This document shows positions 1-10,000 of a DNA stretch of 64,000 nt, piece by piece. The notes under the pieces are model-generated. The model had not been told where the DNA came from and did no database searches. It was given only the letters and a program-made list of their open reading frames with translations. Origin of the DNA: Smallanthus sonchifolius (Eukaryota > Streptophyta > Magnoliopsida > Asterales > Asteraceae); contig CM042032.1 of the NCBI GenBank assembly GCA_023525975.1, positions 17,614,001 through 17,678,000 of the forward strand, given 5' to 3'. The translations under genes and the position numbers were made by a program. How positions within the stretch are numbered: position 1 is the first letter of the stretch; each line of letters opens with the position of its first letter.

Positions 1-2
1 AC

Positions 3-445
3 GACCCCTTTAGTAATTGGGCACCCGACCTTAACGAAGACGCAACTCCGACAAGACCAATACGAAAAGAAAAGAAATCAGACGAGTCGTCAAGCAATGG
101 TAGTTTAGCCGAAGCAGTTACGCAATACATAACGATAAAGGAGCAACGACAGGCTAAACGGGAGGATATTTTGAAAGACCTATTGGAAGGAAGAAAAAAA
201 GATGAACAATTCTTAACTTGGTAGAGGAGCAACGGAAGGTTATCCGGGAGGATCGTAAGGACCGGGATTTAAAGATGTTTACGGATCCTCACGATCATGC
301 GACCGGACCGATTTTGGAAATAATTCTTAAACGAAAACGTGAAATAGCAAATCGGTATGGATGGCCTTGTGATTTCTACATTTATTTTTATGTATTTTTT
401 TATTGTATTTTATTTATTTATTATTATGTACCTTTTTTTAAATAA
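3..445 (+). pseudogene. Fragment of a NAM-associated / trihelix-like protein, C-terminal part
   Basis: Two overlapping plus-strand frames read as one charged, helical tail. Positions 3-224 give a stretch with KEEQRQAKRED-like repeats (seen as IKEQRQAKREDILKDLLEGR) ending in a stop, and a second frame from about 218 continues with VEEQRKVIREDRKDRD and ends near residues KYGWPCDF-like (seen as NRYGWPCDF). The repeated EQR-K-RED motif in both frames shows that a single frameshift near position 215 split one reading frame. Plant proteins with a SANT/Myb-like N-terminus and a 'no apical meristem-associated' C-terminal domain end in this way, and many are ORF1 proteins of PIF/Harbinger transposons. 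The N-terminal DNA-binding part lies outside the window. The family call is from memory of such tails and was not searched. It could also be a fragment of a host gene. Confidence 0.45.
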
Positions 446-919
446 TGAAGTTTTTTTTATTTATTGTATTTTGTTTTAGTTAGTTTTAATAAAGAATTAA
501 TTTAAAAATAAGAAAAAATGCTTAGGGTACTTAGGGTAGTGACCCCACCACTTAGGGTACTTGGGGTTGGATTTGGGTGAAAATGAGGTGACACTCCCTC
601 ATTAGACAAAGTCATTAGGGTACTTAGGGTATTAGGGTTGCGCCATTTGCTCCCTTACTCCACACAATTGCCGAACACACAAACACACATGTATATATAC
701 CTGAGAATGCTACCCGCCACGGGTACCCGTATGGCTTGCGACAGTGTACCCATGATACCCGACCGTGGTACGCGTGTTACGTCCCTTGCACCCTTAGATT
801 GGTGAATAAGTTGAAAGTAATTTTTTTAATCAACTTCTGTTTATCTCTTGAAAATGTTAAAATATTTGCATATAAGTAAATATAAAACGAAAGAAATGAT
901 ACTCTATGTATAGTGGTTT
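446..919. other. Non-coding flank with degenerate TTAGGGTAC repeats
   Basis: AT-rich sequence follows the broken fragment. Positions about 525-640 hold five or six copies of a (C/A)TTAGGGTAC-like word, too irregular and of the wrong register for plant telomere repeat (TTTAGGG). No ORF of note. The stretch may be the 3' region of the transposon that supplied the upstream fragment, but I could not identify terminal inverted repeats. Confidence 0.4.
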
Positions 920-1087
920 TGTTGGGAATCCTTGTACCATTTTTAACTTTTAAAACAAATTTATTTAAACTTATTAAATAAATAAATAAATCAGATTTAA
1001 TGAGCGCAAGCGAGTTGTACAAGTTAACGGTTCTAAACCGGGATCCTGTCAGTGATCTGATTACACGCGTATAAACAATAAAATTAA
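920..1087 (-). mobile_element. Copia LTR N, part 1 (rest at 17576-18225)
   Basis: The stretch begins TGTTGGGAATCC and is resumed after element A; its far end at 18225 is GTATCCAACA, so the two ends form the inverted pair TGTTGG/CCAACA. The sequence just beyond 18225 is a reverse-complemented purine tract (AAGTGGGAGAT on the minus strand), the usual copia PPT next to a 3' LTR. Excluding element A and one copy of its target duplication, the LTR is about 818 bp. Confidence 0.65.
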
Positions 1088-2314
1088 TGTAACATCCCTG
1101 GTTTTTACCAATTAAACGGGAATTGTGGTATATGTGTTTATGCTTGTAAATAATGGACGGAATGTTACGAGAGTGTAACGAGACCTAACCTAAGGCGTAG
1201 TAACGGGTTCTTTTCATTTAAACGAATCTTGAAGGGGTGACGAGCAAATAGAGAGACTTAGTGGGATTACTTTAAAAACCACTTGACGGGCCAACCCGGA
1301 AACGGAGACGCGTAGGGTGTTACGCTATGGGGGGGGGGGGGGGAACCCCATTTGGTTCTTGCGGCTTCCGAGAAGAAAAGAGACAGAGGGAGAGGCCGTT
1401 CTTCGAGCTTTCGTCCGGATCAAGGGTTTCGAAGGAGGCGAGCGTGAGGAGGAAATGAATTCTCTAGTGATTTGAATTGCACGAGTCACTTAGATCGAAG
1501 GTGCAAGGTCATAGGCGGGCACGAAGCTTTAGCAAGTTCTAAAGATCGTAGTGTGTCGAGCAAAGGTGAGTTTCTATCGCCCACTTTTAAATGTTTTATT
1601 GTTTTGGGCACGGATACATGTGAAACGTGATTTTAGTGAGTTGCATGCATATACGATGCTTTTGGCGAGGAAATATATATTCTTAAATAATCGTTATGCT
1701 TGCATGTGTGTATGAGTTTTGTGTCACGTACTTAAACGTCGTGGTGAGAGATCAAGCGTATGCTTGATGTTCTGTTGATGTTAGTTAACGGGATTTTGAG
1801 TATGGCGGGAGATCGAGCGTAAGCTTGATATTGTGTCTGACGTAAGTCGGGCGGGAGATCGTTTTTGCTTGTGTCTTCGAACCAGACAACATGGTGTAAT
1901 TGTTTGTCGATAAAATATACATGTTTGAATTGTTGAGGAAGTATTATGAATAAACCTTTGAGAAGGAAACCATTTTATAATGTTTTGGGATTTTTATATT
2001 CCTTAAAGAACTACTATAGAACTCAGTCAGCGTAGCTGACTTTTAAGCATGTATTTCAGGTAAAGAGAAGGTGTGAGCTGGTGGCTTCTGGATGGCATTT
2101 GGTTACCATGAGCGTTTGTGATGACATTATTTACTAGTTGTTTCATTGAGACATTTTGATATTAGTATTTGATTTAAATTATATTTGGGTCGGGTCGTTG
2201 AACTTTGTTGACTCTTTGATTTCCGCTGCAATGAATTGTGTTTAGTTTGATGTCTATGAGTACCTAGCTTGCGTTTGAGCCAACAAGTAGGGTTCCCGGT
2301 TTTGGGGCATTACA
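1088..2314 (+). repeat. 5' LTR of element A
   Basis: Starts TGTAACATCC and ends GGGGCATTACA, 1227 bp. A run of G at about 1329-1343 sits where the 3' LTR has six G. Compared with the 3' LTR it lacks about 60 bp after the GACGGGCCAA segment. A degenerate repeat near 1745-1875 has the word GGGAGATCGAGCGTA followed by CTTGAT. Confidence 0.9.
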
Positions 2315-2317
2315 AGT

Positions 2318-2331
2318 TGGTATCAGAGTGG
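2318..2331 (+). other. Primer-binding site of element A (tRNA-iMet type)
   Basis: TGGTATCAGAGTGG lies three bases after the 5' LTR end. It matches the complement of the 3' end of plant initiator tRNA-Met (TGGTATCAGAGC) except near its end, as is usual for chromoviruses. Confidence 0.85.
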
Positions 2332-2659
2332 TGGTTTAAATAATCTGGGCATCCTCGATACCTAGACTTATACTAAGAATGGGACCAATGAGTGGGAATG
2401 TTATCACGTGTAACCAAAAGCCTGAAGCACCAGGTATGAGTTTGTTAGTGTGTCGTGTTAGTATGCCATGTTAATATGTCGTGTTAGTAGGCTAAGACAG
2501 GGGCGTCATGCCATGATGCAGTACAGGGAGTGATTAAAACCTGAAAAGCAAGGCAAGAGGGTAATGGCGATTGGCCACCGTCATTAACTAATTGCACTGC
2601 TCGTAATGTTTTAAACTGTACCTGAATATTGCTCTATTTGTTATAATTTTAGTAAGTAG

Positions 2660-3830
2660 ATGGCTCCGAAAAGACAAATTGCTGCTAATGCTAACGTCGA
2701 AAGGCGTCGGAGGAATGATCAGAACGAGGGTGTTAATGGAGATGAGGTGTCAGTTCGCACCAAACCATCTGTGCATACTGAACCTTTAGTGCACTCTGAG
2801 CACAATGAAGAGGTCCAATTTGAACCAGCAGTTCGTGATGCGATGAAGAAAGAAGTGGTGGAAATGATCCACAAGTACTTGCCGGACATTGTGAAAGCGA
2901 CATTCGAAGAGTTAGAAAAGAGGGTTCTAGATGAAGTGAAAGAGAAGAAGAAACCGTTTAGGAGCGGCAGTAACTGTGACTATGGGCACTTCAAGAAGTA
3001 CGATCCGCCTAAGTTTCATGGGCGTAAAGATGAGGTGGCCATGTACCACTGGCTTACTGAGATGGAGTCTACCATCTCATTCAGTGAGTTTAGGCCAAAC
3101 CAAATTGTGAAGTTTGTTTCACACTCGTTTGCTGGGGAGGCTCTACAGTAGTGGAACTCGGTCAAAGAGAGAAAGACTATTCAGGAATTGGGAGTTATGA
3201 CTTGCGATGATCTGAAAGGGTTAGTGAAGAAGAAGTTCTGTGCTCCAAGGGAGCTAGAGAGGGTTGAGCGAGAGTTCTTGACTCTCAAGGTAGGTAAGCT
3301 AACACACCGCCAGTACACTTCGAAGTTCATTGAGATGGCACGTCTAGTGCCACACTTAGCTGGTAATGACGAGCGTTGGAAGAAACTGTATGTAGAGGGT
3401 TTGCCTGATAAGGTGAGGCATTTTTTCAAGGCTCAACAACCGCCGAGCTTCGACGAAGCTGTTGAATTAAGTGGGACTTTATATGATGATGTCATGAGTA
3501 CAGAGGTGCAACAGAAAAAGCCAGAAGAAAAGAAATGGACCATACCTAGCAAGAGATTTATTAGGGATCAAAAGGTTCCATTTGGAAAGAAGGCAAGGAC
3601 CGAGGGTCCAGATCCATGTCGCAAGTGTGGAAGGTTGCACTCGGCGAGTGCAAGGCAGATTCTGTTATGTGCTATAGGTGCGGCAAAGCGGGACATTTCT
3701 CTAGAGATTGCCCGCGTGATCCTAGGTGTTATCAGTGTGGAGGCGTCGGCCAAAGGGTGAAAGATTGTAAAGCAGGTCAATGTGTGGGACCAAGCAAGGA
3801 AACGGTTCCAATAAAGAAAGAGGATGAGAA
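2660..3830 (+). pseudogene. gag: Element A gag (capsid and nucleocapsid), broken
   Basis: The ATG at 2660 opens with MAPKRQIAANANVERRRR and runs through a retrotransposon gag domain (markers KFHGRKDEVAMYHWL and HRQYTSKFIEMARLVPHL, about residues 118-240). A TAG at 3149-3151 replaces the Trp seen in element B at the same place. A one-base loss near 3641 shifts the frame, after which two CCHC zinc knuckles follow in the new frame (CYRCGKAGHFSRDC and CYQCGGVGQRVKDC, about 3670-3772). In an active element Gag forms the particle and the knuckles bind RNA. It is homologous along its length to the intact gag of element B, which allowed the lesions to be placed. Not functional. Confidence 0.9.
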
Positions 3831-5032
3831 GCCTAAGGCGAAGGCGAGAGCCTTCACTTTGACTACAACTGAGACGAAGAATGACCAGGACGTGGTCTCA
3901 GGTACTCTTCTTATTAACAATGTACCAGCTTCTGTTTTGTTTGATTTTGGGGCAAGTAAGAGTTTTGTGGCCCCATCTTTCTGTAAGAATTTATGTAGAA
4001 TTTCCAGAATGATAGAGATACCGTTCAGTGTTGAGACGGTGGTGGGATCGCCCACCAGAGTGATTGAAGCATTAGATGATTTTTATATCGATCTAGAAGG
4101 TCATAGGTTTCCCGCTAGATTATTTATAATCGCTTTGGGAGGTTTTGACGTGGTACTGGGTATGGACTGGTTGGCCGCGTTTGATGCGGATATAGTATGT
4201 AGAAAGAAGATGATTAAATTGAGATCCTTGGAGGGTACGGTAATGACGGTGTATGGAGATAGAGAGGGCTCTTTACCGAAAGTGATTTCAATGAAGAAAG
4301 CAGTAAGGTCTTTGAGGTGGGGATGCGGTGCATACCTAGCCTATGTCACTAATACCAAAGCAAAGAGTGTCAAGTTGTCAGAAGTTCCAGTGGTGAAAGA
4401 CTTTCCTGATGTCTTCCCGGATGACCTGACGGGAGTACCACCAGAGAGAGAAATTGAGTTCCAGATTGACTTACAGCCAGGAGCTCAGCCGGTTGCTATG
4501 GCGTCGTATTGCTTAGCACCGGTAGAAATGAGGAACTCATGGAGCAACTTCAGGATTTGTTGGATAAAGGGTTCATAAGACCAAGCATTTTGCCGTGGGG
4601 AGCACCGGTCTTGTTCGTGAAGAAGAAGGATGGTAGCATGCATATGTGCATTGACTACCGAGAGTTGAATAAGTTCACGATTAAGAACAAGTATCCTCTA
4701 CCGCGTATCAATGACTTGTTCGATCAACTGCAAGGAGCGAAGTGGTTTTCGCGTATAGACCTGAGGTCAGGGTATCACCAGTTGAAAGGGAGGAGGATAT
4801 TCCGAAGACTGCATTTCGGACACGTTATAGGCATTACGAATTCTTAGTTATGTCCTTTGGTTTAACAAACGCTCCTGCGACATTCATGGACTTAATGAAT
4901 CGCGTGTGTATATCGATGTTGGACAGATCGGTAGTTGTGTTTATTGATGATAATTTAATCTACTCTAAGAGCGAGGAGGAGAATGGAGAGCATCTGCGAG
5001 AAGTGTTGGGGATGTTGAGGCGAGAAACGTTT
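3831..5032 (+). pseudogene. pol: Element A protease and N-terminal reverse transcriptase, broken
   Basis: The protease segment has LFDFGASKSFV (about 3938-3970): the catalytic Asp is kept but the usual DSG is DFG. Then come the linker and RT fingers (GFIRPSILPWGAPVLFVKKK, about 4573-4630) in a second frame. A one-base deletion near 4529 causes that shift. A further loss of about four bases near 4787 shifts it again, and the RT catalytic box reads FIDDNLIYS near 4941-4970, so both Asp remain. The reading frame is cut at 5032 by the insertion of element B; the five bases CGTTT are duplicated on both sides. The gene continues at 14023. Confidence 0.9.
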
Positions 5033-7042
5033 TGTAAGGCCCCTTTCCCGGGTGACCTCACTTGTTGGATTTACTCATAAACATAGTCATAAATACTGAA
5101 CTTAAATTTAAAACATTCATCATTCAATTACATAATCAAAACAGCGGAAGTCTTTACGAATAAAACATAACATATTCTTAACAAACAAAAGTGGGATGTC
5201 AGTCTTGTGCCGGGTAACCTTCACGCCATCGCACGACCTTTTCTTCCTTTACCTGAAATGTATACTAAAGTCAGCTAACGCTGGTGAGTTCTAGTTTAAT
5301 GCGTTTAGATATAAACATTCTTTTCTTTACTTCATAGGTAAACATTATTATAAAGTCATTCATATAAATACGTATTCATAGCTTTTGCTTTTCTTTCATC
5401 TTTCTTTTCTTTATTAATGTGATTACATATATATATATATGCGTTCACCCTTTTACTTTCTTTAACTTTCTTATGTGACTACATAGATATGCATTCACCT
5501 TTACTTTCTTTACCATTTATTGGTCATACACATAAGGGTGATCAACCCGTTTTTTTTTTACTGCGTATGTCACAAAGACATACGCCCTTAAGCTACCGTC
5601 GTAGCCCTTTTACTCGTCCGGTCCTAGAAACCGTCCGCCTTAACTTTTCAGTCCGGCCAACCTTCGGCCGTCCGCCTTAACCGTCCTACCGTCGTAGTCC
5701 GTCATATTCGCCCGTCTGCCATAAGGCATCCGTTTCCCACTTGAACTAATTATACAGCCGAATATTGATTTAGCGACTTACTCCACCGTAGTGGCCTTTA
5801 TTTAGTCTACCTTTCTAGACTTCCTTCTCTAGCTGCATAATAGTCAAGTGGTCGTCCGTCTACCGTAGTAGCCGTTAGCTTCGTTTCCGTCCATAACGTA
5901 TACTTACCTTCTTAGCATGCAATATATATTTATAAAGCAAGATTTCATTTATTTACGTTATACCATTCATTCACTAATCCTTTGTAAACATACGTGTCGT
6001 TCTTTGTTCATAATTCATTATTCACTTTCATATGTATCTACACATATACCTTAATATATCACGTATGATCACATTGACATTCATTTCATTTATTCATTTA
6101 GTGTATACATTTCAGCCCCTAAACATTTATAAATCATTTGCACATAACTTAGAAGGGGGCACATAGAACTCACCTGATAGGCGGGTCCCTGAAGTATAAT
6201 AGCTGGTTTCGAAACGTCACTAAGGTCACCCACTATCTGTATAATAAAGTCATACATATAAGGTAGGGCTCCTAAATGACACTAGACATTACTGTTCTTG
6301 AACTCAGTAGTTTCGGGAGGTGGGTCGCATCGAAACTATGGTAGTTTCGAGCTATGGTCTTACACTCGAAACTAGGTAGTTTCGAGTCATAATCCTTCTA
6401 TCGAAACTAGGTAGTTTCGAGTCCTGAGTTCCTATCGAAACTATAGTAGTTTCGAGTCATTGGCTGCTATCGAAACTAGATAGTTTCGAGTCAAACATGA
6501 CTATCGAAACTAGAGTAGTTTCGATGGGTCTGCATGTATCGAAACTATAGTTTCGAGTCATGGGTCTGCATCTTCCCTGACCAGAACCTTGCTCCAGCCA
6601 ACTTATTTCCAATCGATTAAACCTTGAACATTTTACGTTAAACACCTTCCTTTATCGTTCTTGAGTTCAAATACGTGATTTGTTTCAGGTTTCATATGCA
6701 AAAATCGTATCTTTATTTGATTTAAACCCGAGACATGCAAAGACTCAGAATCAGAGGCGATGCTTACCTCAACAGGCCCGATTTCTGTTGCTATGCGTTG
6801 AAATGGTGGAGTCGGATGATTCCCGAGCCCTTGAGTCTTCTCCTTGCGGTTTTCTTCACAAGCCGATCGCTCTCTCTCTCTAGTATTCTTGCGCAGGAAG
6901 ATGAAATGAGAGGGGTTTGGGTTGAAGCTGCTGTTTTGTAATGGGGTTTCCCCCTTTTCTTTTCGGCCCATGGGCCGAAATTTTGGCCAAGCCCACTTTA
7001 TTTCCCTTCTCTATTTGTCTTGTCATTATTTGGGATATTACA
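5033..7042 (-). repeat. 3' LTR of element B
   Basis: 2010 bp, adjacent to the purine tract. On the minus strand it runs TGTAATATCCC to GGGCCTTACA. The upstream half in that orientation has a CT-rich 5'-UTR-like stretch and a GAG/GTAAGC splice-donor-like site near 6765. A cluster of CGAAACTA inverted repeats lies at 6330-6567. Confidence 0.95.
6330..6567. repeat. CGAAACTA inverted-repeat cluster in the 3' LTR of B
   Basis: Seven copies of CGAAACTA followed after 0 to 3 bases by TAGTTTCG occur about every 30-40 bp, for example CGAAACTAGATAGTTTCG. The half-site is the same as that of copia element G, but here the spacer length varies. The cluster lies about 470-710 bp from the LTR start in transcription sense. 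Confidence 0.9.
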
Positions 7043-7056
7043 AGTCTACCCTCCTT
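7043..7056 (-). other. Polypurine tract of element B
   Basis: On the minus strand this reads AAGGAGGGTAGACT and directly abuts the 3' LTR. It is the expected plus-strand DNA primer. Confidence 0.85.
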
Positions 7057-7081
7057 AATGAGGTTTCGTCCTCGAAACCTG

Positions 7082-10000
7082 TTACACGTTAAACAACTGG
7101 GGATACAGTTCCTTTATCTCGTCTTCTTTCTCCCAAGTAGCCTCGGACCCCTTTCTGTGTTTCCATTGTATTTTGACTAAAGGGATCGACTTATTGCGTA
7201 ATCGTTTCTCGGCTCTGTCAAGAATAGCTATTGGTTCTTCTACATAGTTCAAGCTGTTATCCACTTCGATTTCGTCATAAGGTTTGTGAGCCGTATCGTC
7301 AGCAAGGCACTTGCGTAAGTGTGATATGTGGAATGTAGGGTGTATTCCACTAAGCTCGACGGGTAGGTCGAGTCTGTAAGCAACTTGACCCACTCTTGCT
7401 ACAATCTTGAAAGGTCCGACAAACCTTGGACTTAGTTTGCCACGCTTTCTGAACCGAATGATTCCTTTCCACGGTGATACTTTCAACAGTACCATGTCCC
7501 CTACTTGAAACTCTAAATCCCTCCTTCTCTTATCCGCGTATGATTTCTGTCTGTCTTTTGCGGCTTTCATACGAGCCTTGATTTGATCAAATTTCTCAGA
7601 AGTAGCTTTGACCACTTTGAGACTTGCAAAATCCTTCTGTCCAATTTCCCCCCAACAAACCGGGGTCCTACATTTCCTCCCATACAACATTTCAAATGGC
7701 GGCATGCCAATAGTCGAGTGATAGCTGTTGTTATATGAAAATTCTGCCAATGGTAGATGGCTGTCCCAACTCCCACCGAAGTCAATGATACAGGCCCGGA
7801 GCATGTCCTCCAAGGTCTGAATGGTCCTTTCCGATTGTCCATCGGTTTGGGGGTGGTAAGCGGTGCTGATGTTCAGTCTAGTGCCCATTGCTTCATTGAA
7901 TTTCTTCCAAAACCTTGACGTGAATCTAGTATCCCTGTCAGACACAATCGACAGCGGCATACCATGTCTGCTCACAATTTCCTTGATAAATACTTCTGCT
8001 AGCTTTTCAGAAGAAGAAGTTTCTCGTATTGGCAAGAAGTGAGCACTCTTTGTCAAGCGGTCGACGATCACCCAAATGGTATCATTGCCTTTAGCTGTTC
8101 GCGGTAGCTTGGTAATGAAGTCCATCGTGATCTCCTCCCACTTCCATTCCGGTATTGGCAAAGGTTGCGTTTTACCGCATGGCTTCTGGTGCCCGGCCTT
8201 AACTAGAGAACACGTTAGGCACTTGCTCACGTATTCTGTCACATCATTCTTCATGCCAGGCCACCAGTATTCTTTCTTCAAGTCTTGATACATTTTGTTT
8301 GTCCCGGGGTGGATAGAATAGCGAGACTTATGGGCCTCATCGAGTATTTTGGCTCTAAGCTCACCAATCTTAGGTATCCACATCCGGCCAAACCTAGTTC
8401 GTACTCCGTATGCATTCGCATCTAAGTTCCCTTGTTGTCCTACTATTCTTTCCCGTTTCATATTTCTTTCTAACAATGCTTCATCTTGTGCCTTTGATAT
8501 TTCACCCATTAAGTCTGGCGTTATAATTAACTGACACGCTTTGATCCGGATAGGTGCCGATTCTTCCTTTCTACTTAAAGCGTCAGCCACTACGTTTGCC
8601 TTGCCTGGATGGTACAATATCTCACAGTCATAGTCTTTCAGTAGCTCTAACCATCTTCTTTGCCTCATGTTTAGTTCCTTTTGTTCGAAAAAGTATTTCA
8701 AACTTTTGTGATCGGAGTAGATGGTGCATTTAACTCCATACAAGTAGTGTCTCCATATTTTCAACGCGAAAACTACTGCCGCTAATTCTAGATCATGTGT
8801 TGGGTAGTTAACTTCATGAACCTTTAGTTGCCGCGATGCATAAGCAATTACCTTTCCTCGTTGCATGAGTACGCACCCTAAACCTTGCCCTGAAGCGTCA
8901 GAGTAGACTACTAAGTCTTCATTTCCCTCAGGTAGTGTTAATACTGGAGCTTGAGTTAATCGTGTCTTAAGTTCCTCAAACGCGTTGTTTTGGGTTGGAC
9001 CCCATTCATACTTTACTTCCTTCCGTGTCAGTTTGGTTAGCGGCGAGGCAATTCTTGAGAAATCTTGGATGAACCTTCGATAGTAGCCTGCCAACCCTAG
9101 AAAGCTTCGTATCTCTGTTGGTGTCTTTGGGATGTTCCATTCCTTTACTGTCTCGATCTTTGCAGGATCCACCATGATGCCGTTTGGGTTTATTACATGA
9201 CCTAGGAATTGGACTTCCCTAAGCCAGAACGCGCATTTGGAGAATTTTGCGTACAACTTTTCCTGCTTTAGCACCTCCAATACTTCTCTTAGGTGACAGT
9301 GGTGATCACCTTCATTCTTTGAATATATGAGGATGTCATCTATAAAAACTATTACTGATCGATCCAACATGGGTCGGCATACTCTGTTCATTAAATCCAT
9401 AAATGCTGCTGGTGCGTTAGTTAATCCGAAGGACATCACGAGAAATTCATAATGCCCATAACGCGTACGAAACGCAGTTTTCGGTACATCTTCCTCTCTT
9501 ACTTTCAATTGATGGTAACCTGACCTGAGATCAATCTTTGAGAACCAACTCGCGCCTTGTAATTGATCAAAGAGGTCGTCTATTCTAGGCAGTGGGTATT
9601 TGTTCTTTACTGTTCTCTTGTTCAGTTCACGGTAGTCGATGCACATGTGCATGCTGCCGTCCTTTTTCTTTACAAATAATACCGGAGCGCCCCATGGTGA
9701 GATGCTCGGTCTGATAAATCCTTTCTCTGTTAATTCTTCAAGTTGGGACATTAATTCTTTCATTTCTGACGGAGCCAATCGGTATGGTGCCTTGGCAACG
9801 GGCTCAGCTCCTGGCAGTAAGTCAATCTGAAATTCTATTTCCCGATCGAGCGGCAAACCAGGTAGGTCCTCTGGGAACACTTCTGGAAAATTGCACACCA
9901 CGGGTACATCTTTTAGCTCTTTCGTTTTCATTCTATCGTCAATAACATACGCCAGATAAGCTTCGCAACCGCGCCTCATGTAACTTTCGGCCTTGATCAT

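Noticed and set aside
525..640. Interstitial telomere repeats
   Set aside because: The word is TTAGGGTAC with irregular spacing; plant telomeres are TTTAGGG in exact tandem.
777..1022. 81-residue minus ORF
   Set aside because: AT-rich, crosses the start of the copia LTR at 920 and has no recognisable domain.
6240..6567. CGAAACTA cluster of B lying upstream of a TATA box, as in the copia LTRs
   Set aside because: In minus sense the likely 5' UTR of B (CT-rich, with a GAG/GTAAGC donor) lies before the cluster, so the cluster is probably downstream of the start. B is therefore left out of the TATA rule.
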